From: Luteitalea sp. TBR-22
Lineage (GTDB): Bacteria > Acidobacteriota > Vicinamibacteria > Vicinamibacterales > Vicinamibacteraceae
Assembly: GCF_016865485.1 (NCBI RefSeq)
Contig: NZ_AP024452.1
Span: 5,044,501-5,108,500 of the forward strand
Length of the DNA: 64,000 nt
Direction: 5' to 3'
In this document: one piece after another, positions 35,692 to 44,968 of the stretch
How positions within the stretch are numbered: position 1 is the stretch's first letter
How the letters are laid out: every line of letters starts with the position of its first letter
Translations under genes and position numbers: made by a program
Notes under the pieces: generated by a model
Databases searched by the model: none
What the model saw: only the letters and a program-made list of their open reading frames with translations
Told to the model about the DNA's origin: nothing

Positions 35692-37590
35692 TCACGGCAA
35701 CGCGAAGGCCACGAAGGCATCCGAGATCGCCTTCGAGAACTTGCCACCGCCGCCGGCGGCGATCACCACGTACTGCTTCCCTGTCTTCGGGCCACGGTAG
35801 CTGACCGGCGCGCCGTGGCCGCTGGCCGGCAGCTGCGCCCGCCAGACCTCCTGGCCGGTGCGGATGTCGAAGGCCCGCAGGCGGCTGTCGATGGCGCCGC
35901 CGATGAACACCAGGCCGCCCGCCGTGACCATCGGGCCACCGAGGTTCAACGATCCCGTTCCCGTGATCCCCTGCGCCTCGAGCACGGGCACGTTGCCGAG
36001 GGGCACCTGCCAGGCGATCTTCCCCGTCGACAGATCGATGGCGTTGAGCTTGCCCCAGGGCGGCGCCTGGCAGGGCAACTGCTGGCTGTCCCAGAAGCGC
36101 CCGTAGGCGCCGAGCGCGCCCCCACGGACCCACGGCAGCGGCGCCCCGGCCGGCGCCGGCACCATCTGGGCGATCGCGCCGATCTCGTTGGTGTTCACGA
36201 CCAGGTAGGACGACACCGGATCGACGGCCCCGCCCGACCACGTGGCGCCGCCCATGGTGCCCGGGAACAGCAGCGTCGGCGACAGCCCCGGCGGCGTGTA
36301 GAGGCCGCCTGCGGTCACCCTGGCGAACAGGGCCTCGCACTCGGCGCGCGACTGCGGCGTGACGCTGGTGAGCTGGTCGCGCGTCACCGGCGTGGTGCGC
36401 GCGAGCGGCGCGGGCGCGATCGGGATCGGCTGCGTCGGCGACGTCTCCTCGCCCGGCACTTCGCTCACCGGCACCCTGCGTTCCTCGATCCCGAACACGG
36501 GCAGGCCGGTGGCGCGCTCGAAGACGAACACCAGGCCCATCTTCGTGAGCTGGATGACCACCGGCACGGTCCGCCCGTTGCGCGGGATGTCGGCCAGGAT
36601 CGGCTGCGACGGCGGGTCGTAGTCCCACACGTCGTGATGCACCAGTTGCTGGTGCCAGCGGCGCGTCCCGGTCGCCGCGTCGAGCGCCACGAGCGAATTG
36701 CCGAACAGGTTGCGGCCCTTGCGATCGCCGCCGTAGAAGTCATAGGACGGCGACCCGATCGGCAGGAACACGAGCCCGCGCTCGTGGTCCACCGTCATCG
36801 ACGACCACACGTTGGCGCCGGTGCGGCGTTGCCAGCCGTCGCGCGGCCACGTCTCGTGCCCGTGCTCGCCAGGTCGGGGCACCGTGTGGAACCGCCACGC
36901 CTCCCGGCCGGTGCGCACGTCGAAGGCGCGCACGTCGCCGGCAGGTCCGCGCGGCTTTCCCTCCGGCACCAACGCCCCCGTGATCACGAGGTCCTTGAAG
37001 ATGGCGGGCGCGGAGGTGACGGCGAAGTCGTCGCCGGGCTGCACGTCGGCGCCCGGGCGCAGGTCGATGGCGCCATTGGCGCCGAACCCCTTGCGCGGGC
37101 GGCCGGTGTCGGCGTCGAGGGCGATCAACCGGCCGTCGCACGTCCCCGACAGCACGGTGCGCGAGCTGGCCTGCTCGTGATCGACGGGCCACAACGCGAC
37201 GCCACGATGCGGCTGGTGGCACCGCTTCGTCGCGCCCTGCTGCGGGTCGTGCCGCCAGCGCTCCTTGCCCGTCTCGGCGTCGAGCGCGATGACGATGCTG
37301 GAGGGCGTGGTGACGTAGAGGGTGCCGCGCGAGTAGACGGGTCGCGACTGCAGGCCGGGCACCGCGCCCTTCGGCTCGGGGCCCTGACCGCCGGCGAAGT
37401 CGCCCGAGTGGAAGGTCCAGGCTGGCACCAGCGTGGTCACGTTCTGGCGCGTGATGTCGGCCAGGGGAGCGAACCGTGCGCTGTCGTGGACCGACGAGGG
37501 CGCCTGCGTCGAGACGTGGGTGGAGAGGACGCCCGCGACGACGAGGGTCGCGGCGAGGAGATGCCAGGCGGAGGCGCGCACGGGGGCCAT
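35692..37590 (-). CDS. PQQ-dependent dehydrogenase (quinoprotein glucose-dehydrogenase type)
   Basis: A 632-residue periplasmic quinoprotein with a signal peptide (about 1-29). Propeller W-motif repeats are clear (IVIALDAETGKERWRHD, DVRAFDVRTGREAWRF, LVALDAATGTRRWH), giving the eight-bladed fold that holds pyrroloquinoline quinone. LVHHDVWDYDPPSQP is typical of the membrane-bound glucose/quinate group. It lacks the N-terminal membrane domain of E. coli Gcd, so it is soluble or peripherally bound. Substrate is a sugar or alcohol; no PQQ synthesis genes are in the window. Confidence 0.85.
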   Translation of the reverse strand: MAPVRASAWHLLAATLVVAGVLSTHVSTQAPSSVHDSARFAPLADITRQNVTTLVPAWTFHSGDFAGGQGPEPKGAVPGLQSRPVYSRGTLYVTTPSSIVIALDAETGKERWRHDPQQGATKRCHQPHRGVALWPVDHEQASSRTVLSGTCDGRLIALDADTGRPRKGFGANGAIDLRPGADVQPGDDFAVTSAPAIFKDLVITGALVPEGKPRGPAGDVRAFDVRTGREAWRFHTVPRPGEHGHETWPRDGWQRRTGANVWSSMTVDHERGLVFLPIGSPSYDFYGGDRKGRNLFGNSLVALDAATGTRRWHQQLVHHDVWDYDPPSQPILADIPRNGRTVPVVIQLTKMGLVFVFERATGLPVFGIEERRVPVSEVPGEETSPTQPIPIAPAPLARTTPVTRDQLTSVTPQSRAECEALFARVTAGGLYTPPGLSPTLLFPGTMGGATWSGGAVDPVSSYLVVNTNEIGAIAQMVPAPAGAPLPWVRGGALGAYGRFWDSQQLPCQAPPWGKLNAIDLSTGKIAWQVPLGNVPVLEAQGITGTGSLNLGGPMVTAGGLVFIGGAIDSRLRAFDIRTGQEVWRAQLPASGHGAPVSYRGPKTGKQYVVIAAGGGGKFSKAISDAFVAFALP

Positions 37591-37626
37591 GGTACTGCCG
37601 CGATGCCGAATGCCGAAGATCGGCCC

Positions 37627-38985
37627 CTACGCTGCCCGCGGCGCGGCGATGAGGTCGACGCTGCACGCATCGACACACCGGGAGCAGAAGTGGCTCCCGG
37701 CATCGGTCCGCAGGATCTCGAGGACGCGTTCCGGCGGCATGCCGGCCCGGTAGGGGCGGTCGGCCGCCAGGGCATCCATCACGTCGGACACGGCCAGGAT
37801 GCGCGCCGTGGTCGAGAGGCGCTCGCCGGGGAGGCCGCGATGGTAGCCGCGACCGTCGACCCGTTCGTGGTGGCTGGCGGCGTCGAGCGCCAGCTCCTCG
37901 AGGATCGGCACGCGGGCGAGGACGTCGAATGTGTACGACGGGTGCTGCCGCACCACCTTCCACTGATCATCGTCGAGCTTGCCGGGATGCTCGAGGATGC
38001 TGTTGGGCACGGTGAGCTTGCCGAGGTCGTGCACGAGTCCGGCGCGATGCAGGCGGCGGAGTTCCTCGTGGTCGAGCCCGAGGCGCGTGCCGATTTCCAC
38101 GGCGTAGGCGGCCACTCGCGCCGAATGATCGTGGGTGTACGGCGACTTGCCGTCGATGACGAGCGCGAAGGCCTCCGAGACCTGGTCGAGCCGCGGCGCG
38201 TCGACGTGCACGCGCTCGTCGGCGGGCATCTGCGCGAGGAGGCGGCCCACGAGGTCGGGGGCGAACATGTCCTCCCACACGGAGGTCTCGGCGGCGAGCG
38301 CCTCGGCGGCGCTCACCAGGTCGGGAGAGAACCACGTGCCGCGCCGCGTCCGCGCCACGTCGATGGCGGCGATCGGCCCGCCGAGGCCCCAGAAGATCTC
38401 CATCACCTGCGCGAGCCCCATGATGCGGGCCAGCAGCGGGATGTCCTCGCCGCGCAGGCCGCGCGGGTGTCCGCCACCGTCCCAGTGCTCGTCCATGTCG
38501 TGGACGGCCTGCGCCACGTGTGGCGCGCACCCGATCCGGCGGGCAATCTCGGCGCCTCGCGAGCACCGGATCTGGAAGATCTCGCGAGCGCCGCCGGGGT
38601 CGGTGGCCAGCTGCGCCAGCTTGCGGAAGCGTGCCACGGGCGAGCCGCCGCGTTCGGTCCACGCCAGTGCGTACCGCAACCGCTGGCCGAAGCGGCGCCA
38701 GTCGCGCTCCCACACGGCGCGCTTCACGCCGTGCTCGGGACCGCCGAACAGCTCGTACACGCGCAGCGCGTTGCTCGAGCACCCGGCGTCCTTGAGCAGG
38801 GTCGCGTGAACCAGGTCGCGACGCAGGTCCTCGTCCAGGCCGATCACCGCTGCCAGGCCGAGGGCGATGCGGCATGCCCGCTCGGCGTGGCCGCGCGGGT
38901 GGCCCTCGGTGAGGTCGAGGGCGTGCGACAGGCCGGCATAGATCGCCGTCAGGGAGTACGAGGTCTGGGCGACTCGCAGCGTCAT
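37627..38985 (-). CDS. tandem HD-GYP-like domain protein
   Basis: A 452-residue protein with two HD-type halves. The first (about 20-225) has HAERACR and a closing EHWDGGGHPRGLRG. The second (about 285-440) has HDHSARVA, HDLGKL, and SHHERVDGRGYHRGLPG, ending in a C-terminal Cys-rich segment CSRCVDAC. HD-GYP enzymes degrade cyclic di-GMP; here the GYP signature is GGHP in one half and GYHRG in the other, so activity is uncertain. No receiver or membrane segment is present. The start at 38985 removes an N-terminal extension lacking domain sequence. Confidence 0.75.
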   Translation of the reverse strand: MTLRVAQTSYSLTAIYAGLSHALDLTEGHPRGHAERACRIALGLAAVIGLDEDLRRDLVHATLLKDAGCSSNALRVYELFGGPEHGVKRAVWERDWRRFGQRLRYALAWTERGGSPVARFRKLAQLATDPGGAREIFQIRCSRGAEIARRIGCAPHVAQAVHDMDEHWDGGGHPRGLRGEDIPLLARIMGLAQVMEIFWGLGGPIAAIDVARTRRGTWFSPDLVSAAEALAAETSVWEDMFAPDLVGRLLAQMPADERVHVDAPRLDQVSEAFALVIDGKSPYTHDHSARVAAYAVEIGTRLGLDHEELRRLHRAGLVHDLGKLTVPNSILEHPGKLDDDQWKVVRQHPSYTFDVLARVPILEELALDAASHHERVDGRGYHRGLPGERLSTTARILAVSDVMDALAADRPYRAGMPPERVLEILRTDAGSHFCSRCVDACSVDLIAAPRAA

Positions 38986-39085
38986 GGGCACGCAGTCGGC
39001 AGCGCGCCGGCCAACTTGAGGCAGGGCGCCACACTGTAGCGAAACGCTTCGGTCGGCACTCGGTCTGGGTGGCCGTTCAGCCTTC

Positions 39086-39778
39086 CTACGCCGTGATGGC
39101 CATCCTGAGGCCCGTCCCGTCAAGATCGGGCGGCTCGGGCCGGCGCACGGCCTCCCCGGCAGCGATGCGGTGCGCCGTCCAGAGGACGGCGAAGGCGTCG
39201 AGCAGGTCGTCGGCTGCCCAGGCTCCTGGCGGGAGCGCAGGCGTGAGCCGATCCACGGCGCCGGGCCACCGCGCCTCGATCAGCGCGCGACGCTCGACCC
39301 GTCCCTCGGGGGTGCGCTTGCCGTGGCGCAACGGCACACCGTGGTTCCAGGTCGCGAACGACAGCTCGGGATGGCCCTCGTGCACCGGCCCCCGCCACTC
39401 CGGACGACGCTGCAGCAGGGCGTCGACCTCGGCAATCTTCGGCAGGATGCACCAGGCCTGCTTGCTCAGGGCGCGGCCATCGATCGCCCGGTGCGCCGCG
39501 CATGTCGCCTCGTATGTCGGGTGTCCCAGCGCGCCACGCACCGGCGCCGGAAAGACGCTGCTCGCGCGTGTCGGGGCGAGCGCGCGGCGCGCGAGCGCAT
39601 CGCACCGCCGTGGCCCGCGCTCGGCCAGCCCGATCGGGATGTCGATCACGACGACCCGTGGACGATGCGCGTCGAGGATCGCGGCGAGCGTCGGCACGAT
39701 CGCCGCCCCGAGCACGCCATCGGTGTCGGCGACGCACAACCAGCCGCCGCGGCAGCCGTCGATGCCGATGAGGCTCAT
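39086..39778 (-). CDS. DUF429 family protein
   Basis: A 230-residue protein starting MSLIGIDGCRGGW, the actin/RNase-H-like opening of DUF429, with VVVIDIPIGL as the second strand and acidic site and a closing ADDLLDAFAVLW. Family members are thought to be nuclease-like or phosphotransferase-like but have no firm function. It lies downstream of hoxW in the same direction, across a heptad repeat. Membership of the hydrogenase transcript is possible, without functional evidence. Confidence 0.8.
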   Translation of the reverse strand: MSLIGIDGCRGGWLCVADTDGVLGAAIVPTLAAILDAHRPRVVVIDIPIGLAERGPRRCDALARRALAPTRASSVFPAPVRGALGHPTYEATCAAHRAIDGRALSKQAWCILPKIAEVDALLQRRPEWRGPVHEGHPELSFATWNHGVPLRHGKRTPEGRVERRALIEARWPGAVDRLTPALPPGAWAADDLLDAFAVLWTAHRIAAGEAVRRPEPPDLDGTGLRMAITA

Positions 39779-39783
39779 GAGCA

Positions 39784-39811
39784 GGGTTCAGGGCTCGGGG
39801 CTCAGGGCTCA
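39784..39811. repeat. four tandem heptads of GGGYTCR
   Basis: GGGTTCA, GGGCTCG, GGGCTCA, GGGCTCA follow without gaps, covering the hoxW stop codon (39802-39804) and the start-side spacer of the DUF429 gene. The array could slip and change the last residues of the maturation protease. Confidence 0.7.
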
Positions 39812-40326
39812 GAACCCACGACGTGCGGCTCCAGGCTCATGAGCCAGGTGCGGACATCGTCGCACGCGCAGGCGAGGTTGGCGGCGGCCTGCGAGGTGAG
39901 GACGTCGTTGATCTCGAAGCCGTATGCCGGGATCGCCATCGTCCAGGCCTGCGGCACGCGGCCGCTGAGTTGCCTGGCGAGCGCGAGCACCGAGCCGATG
40001 CTCATCGCGTGCGTCGAGAACGTCGGCGTGTCCGCGGTGTCGGCCAGCGTCAGCGTGTAGGGCGTCGGCGCATCGGGCGCCACGGTCGCATCCGCGAACA
40101 CCACGACGTCGTGTTCGGCGATCGTCAATGCGTCTTCCGGGGTGAGCTGGTAGTTGGCGTCGAGGGTCACGCCCGGCGGCAGGCCTGCGTCCTCGAGCGC
40201 CTCCACCAACCGGCACCCGAGCGCGTCGTCGCCGCGCCCGGGGTTGCCGATGCCGAACACGAGCACACGTGTCCCGGCCGCGAGGCGAGGCAGCGCGCGA
40301 GCCGTGAGCTCAGCCGGCATGGTCAT
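39802..40326 (-). CDS. hoxW: hydrogenase maturation endopeptidase
   Basis: A 174-residue HycI/HoxW-type peptidase. It has VFGIGNPGRGDDALG (glycine-rich opening with the first nickel-sensing acidic residue), a second acidic site in LDANYQL and a His near STHAMSIG. It would clip the C-terminal extension of HoxH after nickel insertion. The ATG overlaps the hoxH stop (ATGA), which supports this start and coupled translation despite no clear ribosome binding site. Confidence 0.85.
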   Translation of the reverse strand: MTMPAELTARALPRLAAGTRVLVFGIGNPGRGDDALGCRLVEALEDAGLPPGVTLDANYQLTPEDALTIAEHDVVVFADATVAPDAPTPYTLTLADTADTPTFSTHAMSIGSVLALARQLSGRVPQAWTMAIPAYGFEINDVLTSQAAANLACACDDVRTWLMSLEPHVVGSEP

Positions 40327-41792
40327 GCCGGGCGAGTCGAGGAGTCGCGGACGAACTCACGCAGCAGTTCGCCCTTCGTGTTCTCGACGCGCAGCCTGAG
40401 CGGCATCTGGCCGAGCGCGTGGGTGGCGCAACTGAGGCACGGATCGTAGGCGCGGATTGCCACCTCCACCTGGTTGAGCATGCCCTCGGTGACGTCCTCG
40501 TGGCCGCTGATCACGTGGTCGGCCACCCAGTGCACTGCACGGTTCATCGCCTCGTTGTTGCTCGTGGTCGAGACGATCAGGTTGCACATCGTCACGAGGT
40601 CGTGCTCGTCCACCTGGTAGTGATGGAACAGCGTGCCGCGCGGCGCCTCGATCACGCCGACGCCCTCGCCCCGGCGCACGCCCGTGGTCATCAACTCGCC
40701 GGAGAGCAGGTCGGGGTCCTTCAGCAGGTCGCGGATCACCTCGGCGGCGTGGAGCGCCTCGATGAGGCGCGCCCAGTGCATGTGCATCGACATGCCGTTG
40801 GGGCGTCCCATCGTGTAGGCCTTGTAGATCTCGAACTCGGCCTGCGCAAGCGGGCTCGGGATGAAGTCGCAGGTGTTCAGGCGCGCGAGCGGGCCGACGC
40901 GATACCAGCCCTTCTCGCGCCCGAGGCTGCGGATGAACGGGAACTTCATGTAGGTCCAGCTGCGCGTCTCCTCGGCGATGTAGCTGGCGTACTCCTCGTA
41001 GTCGACGTGATCGAAGATCTTCTGGCCGAACTCGTCGACCGCGCGCAGCCCGCCGTGGTACAGGTCGAGCGCGCCGTCCTTGCGGACCAGGCTCAGGTAG
41101 TTGGACGGGAACGCCGCGAAGCCGTCGATCAGGTCCTTGTGGGCCTTCTGGTGGGCCTTGAACAGCTCGAGGCCTTCCTGCGCCCACTCCACCATGCGGT
41201 CGGCGTTGAACTCGAAGGTGCCCACCAGCAACGCGTCGCGCTCCTCGGCCGACAGGTGCTTGTTGATGCCGCCCGGCAGCGCGCCGGTGCCGTGGATCTT
41301 CTTGCCGGCGGTGACGCGGATCACTTCCTGGCCGAACTTGCGCATCAGCACGGCCTTGCGCGCCAGCTCGGGGTAGGCGCCGAGCACGCCGACGATGTTG
41401 CGCTGCGCGGGATCGGAGTCCATCCCGAACAGGAGGTCGGGCGAGGCCAGGTGGAAGAAGTGCAGGACGTGCGACTGGAACATCTGCCCGTAGTGCATCA
41501 GCCGCCGCATCTTCTCGGCGGTGGGCGTGAGCTGGTCGGATCGCACGCCGCTCACCACGTCCATGGCCTTGGCGGCGCACAGGTGGTGGCTCACGGGACA
41601 GATGCCGCACAGCCGCTGCACCAGGACCACCACCTCCCACAGCGGACGGCCCTGGACAAAGCGCTCGAAGCCGCGGAACTCGACGATGTGCAGCCGCGTG
41701 TCGGTGACGCGGTTGTCGTCGTCGATGCGGATGGTGACCTTGCCGTGGCCCTCGACGCGGGTGACCGGCTCGATGGTGATCTTGCGGGACAT
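40323..41792 (-). CDS. hoxH: [NiFe] hydrogenase large subunit
   Basis: A 489-residue catalytic subunit of an NAD-linked (group 3d) hydrogenase. Both nickel-binding motifs are intact: RLCGICPVSHH (about 61-71) and DPCLSCATH near the C-terminus. About 30 residues follow the final His, the extension removed by HoxW. It pairs with HoxY and receives electrons through HoxFU in H2 oxidation or evolution. MSRKITIEPVTRVEGHGK is a normal large-subunit opening, which sets the start at 41792. No hyp maturation genes are in the window. Confidence 0.95.
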   Translation of the reverse strand: MSRKITIEPVTRVEGHGKVTIRIDDDNRVTDTRLHIVEFRGFERFVQGRPLWEVVVLVQRLCGICPVSHHLCAAKAMDVVSGVRSDQLTPTAEKMRRLMHYGQMFQSHVLHFFHLASPDLLFGMDSDPAQRNIVGVLGAYPELARKAVLMRKFGQEVIRVTAGKKIHGTGALPGGINKHLSAEERDALLVGTFEFNADRMVEWAQEGLELFKAHQKAHKDLIDGFAAFPSNYLSLVRKDGALDLYHGGLRAVDEFGQKIFDHVDYEEYASYIAEETRSWTYMKFPFIRSLGREKGWYRVGPLARLNTCDFIPSPLAQAEFEIYKAYTMGRPNGMSMHMHWARLIEALHAAEVIRDLLKDPDLLSGELMTTGVRRGEGVGVIEAPRGTLFHHYQVDEHDLVTMCNLIVSTTSNNEAMNRAVHWVADHVISGHEDVTEGMLNQVEVAIRAYDPCLSCATHALGQMPLRLRVENTKGELLREFVRDSSTRPA

Positions 41793-41803
41793 CGGGCGCC
41801 TCG

Positions 41804-42346
41804 TCAGTCGAACTTGAAGTGCTCGTACGGGATGGCGGTGAGCGGCTTGCCCCTGGCGATGGCGCTCAGCGTCTCCCAGATGATCTCGGGATGCGGCGGG
41901 CAGCCGGGGAGGAAGGCGTCGACCTTCACCACCTCGTGGCACGGGTAGATGCGATCGAGGATGGCGGGGATGTCCTCGTCGTGCGGGATGATCTGCGAGT
42001 CGCAGGTCGGGCCCTTCAGGTACGACTCGGTGAACAGCTCCGCCATCGGGATGCCGTTGCGCATCGCCGGCAGGCCGCCGGTGATGGCGCACTGCCCCAC
42101 CGACACCAGGATGCGGCAGTGCTTGCGGAACTCGCGCAGCACGTGGACGTTGTGGGTGTTGCAGCAGCCGCCCTCGACCAGCCCGACGTCGCAGGGTTCG
42201 GTGAGCTTCTTGAAGTCGTCGATCGGCGAGGCGCGGAAGTCGTAGAGCTGCACGAGTTCGAGGATCTTCTCGTCGATGTCGAGGAACGACATGTGGCAGC
42301 CGAAGCAGCCGGCCAGCGACGTCGTCGCGAGGGTGAGCTTCTTCAT
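41804..42346 (-). CDS. hoxY: [NiFe] hydrogenase small subunit
   Basis: A 180-residue cytoplasmic small subunit without TAT signal. AGCFGCHMSFLD supplies the first two Cys ligands of the proximal [4Fe-4S] cluster, with the others in VEGGCCN and LPGCPPHP. The short size is characteristic of group 3 HoxY, which keeps one cluster. Its start overlaps the hoxU stop by 4 bp and hoxH begins 11 bp downstream. Confidence 0.93.
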   Translation of the reverse strand: MKKLTLATTSLAGCFGCHMSFLDIDEKILELVQLYDFRASPIDDFKKLTEPCDVGLVEGGCCNTHNVHVLREFRKHCRILVSVGQCAITGGLPAMRNGIPMAELFTESYLKGPTCDSQIIPHDEDIPAILDRIYPCHEVVKVDAFLPGCPPHPEIIWETLSAIARGKPLTAIPYEHFKFD

Positions 42347-43056
42347 GCGTCTTCCCCGCCCTTCTCGACGTCGGTGCCGATTGGCGTGAGGTCGAAGCGC
42401 CGCTGGCCGACCGGCGTCGTGTAGTGCGGCCCCTTGCGGATCAGGGCGCCCACCGGGCAGATCGCCTCGGCCTTCCTCGCGACCTCGTCGGACATCGACT
42501 CGGGGTGCGTGGTGTCGACGGTGATGCGGATCTCGCGGCCGCGGTCGGTGAAGCCGAAGATGTCCTGCCCGCCGCGCGCCTTGACGCCACGGACGCAGCG
42601 CAGGCACTGGATGCAGCGGTTGTGCTCGAGGATCAGGTGCGGCAGCGAGGCGTCGATGCTGCGGTTGGTGAACGAGAACGGGAACCTCGGCACGTCCATG
42701 CGGTAGCGGTAGGCGAGCGCCTGCAACTCGCAGTCGCCGCTCTTCTCGCAGCTCGGGCACATGTGGTTGCCCTCCACGAACAGCATCTCGATGATGCCCT
42801 TGCGGAGGTCGCTGAGCTCGGGGCTCTCGCTCTCCACCACCATGCCGTTGGCCACCGGCGTCGTGCAGCCGGAGATGATGCGGTTGCCCACCTTCACCAT
42901 GCACATGCGGCAGGTGCCGGCCGGCGGCAGGCTCTTGTAGTCGCACAGCGTGGGAATGTAGATGCCGTTGTCGCGCGCCGCCTCGACGATGCTCTGCCCG
43001 TCCTTGGCGCGGACGATGGTGCCGTTCAGCGTGAGTTCGACGAGGCCCTGTTCCAT
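42343..43056 (-). CDS. hoxU: NAD-reducing hydrogenase diaphorase small subunit
   Basis: A 237-residue NuoG-like subunit. The N-terminal [2Fe-2S] site is CDYKSLPPAGTCRMC plus a later Cys in SGCTTP. A His/Cys3 site follows in EGNHMCPSCEKSGDC, and a [4Fe-4S] site in NRCIQCLRC with AICPVGA. It passes electrons between HoxF and HoxY. The start at 43056 lies one base from the hoxF stop. The upstream frame reads antisense-like sequence and was left out. Confidence 0.93.
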   Translation of the reverse strand: MEQGLVELTLNGTIVRAKDGQSIVEAARDNGIYIPTLCDYKSLPPAGTCRMCMVKVGNRIISGCTTPVANGMVVESESPELSDLRKGIIEMLFVEGNHMCPSCEKSGDCELQALAYRYRMDVPRFPFSFTNRSIDASLPHLILEHNRCIQCLRCVRGVKARGGQDIFGFTDRGREIRITVDTTHPESMSDEVARKAEAICPVGALIRKGPHYTTPVGQRRFDLTPIGTDVEKGGEDA

Positions 43057-43057
43057 G

Positions 43058-44857
43058 TCACGCCTGCTCGGTGACCGGCGCGTGGCCGGAGACGGCAATG
43101 GATTCCGCCGTGGCGGCCTCCAGGTTGAACTGCGAGATGAAGTCGACGTCGCTGCGCACCACCTGCAGGTACGTGTCGCGGAAGTGCGTGAGGGTGCTGA
43201 GCAGCGGGTTGGGCGACGTCTGCCCGAGGCCGCAGCGCGACGTCTTGATCACCATGGCGCCGAGGTGCTCGATGGCGTCGAGATCGGCGGTCGTGCCGAG
43301 GCCGGCGCGGATCTTGTCGAGAGCCTTGAGCAGCAGCGTGTTGCCGGCGCGGCACGGCACGCAGAACCCGCAGCTCTCGTTGGCGAAGAACTGCATGTGG
43401 TTGCGGACGATCTGCAGCAGGTCGCGGTGCTGGCCGAACACGGTCACCGCGCCGCCCGTGTCGAGGTCCTCGTAGGCGATGCGCCTTCCGAACTGCGACG
43501 GCGGCACGTAGGCGCGCGACGGTCCGCCCACCTGGACGCACATGGTGGCGCCGGCGCCGCAGCGCTCGAGCACGTCGTTGACCGTGGTGCCCCACGGCAC
43601 CTCGTAGACGCCCGGGCGCTCGCAGTCGCCCGAGACGCTGAGCAGCTTCACGCCGGCGGAGGCGGCCGTCCCCATCGCGCGGAACCACTGCCACCCGTGC
43701 TCGGCAATGCGCGCCGCGCAACCGAACGTCTCGACGTTGTTGACGATGGTCGGGCGGTGCCGGTAGCCGGACACGGTGGGGAACGGCGGGCGGTTGCGGG
43801 GCGTGCCGCGCTTGCCCTCGGCCGACTCGATCAGCGCCGACTCCTCGCCGCAGATGTAGGCGCCGGCGCCGACGCGCAGGGCGATGTCGAAGCTGAAATG
43901 CGTGCCGAGGATGCGCTTGCCGAGCAGGTGGCGATCGCGCATCCGCTGCAGCACCGCCTCGAGGTGCGGCACGAGGTACGCGTACTCGCCGCGCAGGTAC
44001 AGCAGCCCGCGCTTGGCCTCGACGGCGTAGCCGGCGACGGCCATGCCCTCGAACATCAACTCGGCGCACTCGGTGAGGATGACGCGGTCCTTGAAGGTGC
44101 CGGGCTCGCCCTCGTCGGCGTTGCAGATCACGTAGCGCGACTCGCCCTCGGTGGCGCGGCACGACGCCCACTTCTGCCCCGTCGAGAATCCTGCGCCGCC
44201 GCGGCCGCGCAGCCCCGACTTCTTCACGCCGTCGATCACCTCGAGGGAGGCCATCTCGAGCGCCTGCGACAGCGCCGCGCCCGGCGTGAACGGCGCGAAG
44301 AACACCGACCCGGTGTGGCGGATGTTGTTGTGGACCTCGGCGTGGATGAGCGGCGTCGCGTTCCGGCCGTCGCCGAGCGGCCCCACCAGGTCGCGCACGG
44401 CCTTGCCGGCCCTGAGGCCGGCGACGATCTCGCGCACCCGCGCCGGGGTGAGGCGCGTGAAGGGCACGTCGTTGATGAGCGCGGCCGGCTCCTGGTCCGA
44501 CATCCCGATGCACGACGTGGTGTAGAGCCCGATCGAGCGATCGGCAGTCGTGGTGCCGAACCGGGTGCCGACCTCCTGCTCGAAGGCGGCCGCCACCTCG
44601 GGGCCGCCCGAGAGCTCGGACATCGCGCTGGTGTTGAGGTAGACGGTGACGTCGCCGCGATGCTCGCGCGAGAAGAAGTGGTAGAAGGTCGCGGTGCCCT
44701 CGACCTGGACGCGGGGCAGGTCGAGATCCTCGGCAAGGAAGGTGATCGCGTCGGCAGGGATGTGTCGGAAGGTCGCCTGCACCTCCCGCAACATGGCGAG
44801 GAGTTGTCGCCGTTCGCCCTTGTGCTTGTCGACAATGGCCCGGATCGCGCCGCGCAT
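43058..44857 (-). CDS. hoxF: NAD-reducing hydrogenase diaphorase large subunit with NuoE-like N-terminus
   Basis: A 599-residue flavoprotein where NAD+ is reduced. Residues about 1-130 resemble NuoE/HoxE, but three of the four Cys that bind the usual [2Fe-2S] cluster are replaced (VYLNTSAMSEL and TTSCIGMSDQ). Residues about 190-560 are the NuoF core with GLRGRGGAGFSTGQKW (FMN/NAD site), CNADEGEPGTFKDR and ESCGFCVPCRAG plus SRCGLG for the N3-type [4Fe-4S] cluster. It is the first gene of hoxFUYHW, with 1-4 bp gaps or overlaps throughout. No separate hoxE or hoxI is present. Confidence 0.93.
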   Translation of the reverse strand: MRGAIRAIVDKHKGERRQLLAMLREVQATFRHIPADAITFLAEDLDLPRVQVEGTATFYHFFSREHRGDVTVYLNTSAMSELSGGPEVAAAFEQEVGTRFGTTTADRSIGLYTTSCIGMSDQEPAALINDVPFTRLTPARVREIVAGLRAGKAVRDLVGPLGDGRNATPLIHAEVHNNIRHTGSVFFAPFTPGAALSQALEMASLEVIDGVKKSGLRGRGGAGFSTGQKWASCRATEGESRYVICNADEGEPGTFKDRVILTECAELMFEGMAVAGYAVEAKRGLLYLRGEYAYLVPHLEAVLQRMRDRHLLGKRILGTHFSFDIALRVGAGAYICGEESALIESAEGKRGTPRNRPPFPTVSGYRHRPTIVNNVETFGCAARIAEHGWQWFRAMGTAASAGVKLLSVSGDCERPGVYEVPWGTTVNDVLERCGAGATMCVQVGGPSRAYVPPSQFGRRIAYEDLDTGGAVTVFGQHRDLLQIVRNHMQFFANESCGFCVPCRAGNTLLLKALDKIRAGLGTTADLDAIEHLGAMVIKTSRCGLGQTSPNPLLSTLTHFRDTYLQVVRSDVDFISQFNLEAATAESIAVSGHAPVTEQA

Positions 44858-44968
44858 GGGCTGGATCGTACGTCCGGGCCCCTGGCGGTGCACGCAACGC
44901 GGCGTCACCACATCCACATGCGTAGGACCGGCGATCGCGGGTGGCATGCGTGTCGCAGGGATGACCGC

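Noticed and set aside
35815-39039. 1,074-codon plus-strand open frame
   Set aside because: Antisense to the PQQ dehydrogenase and HD-GYP-like genes, which have clear motifs; its translation is low-complexity Arg/Ala/His.
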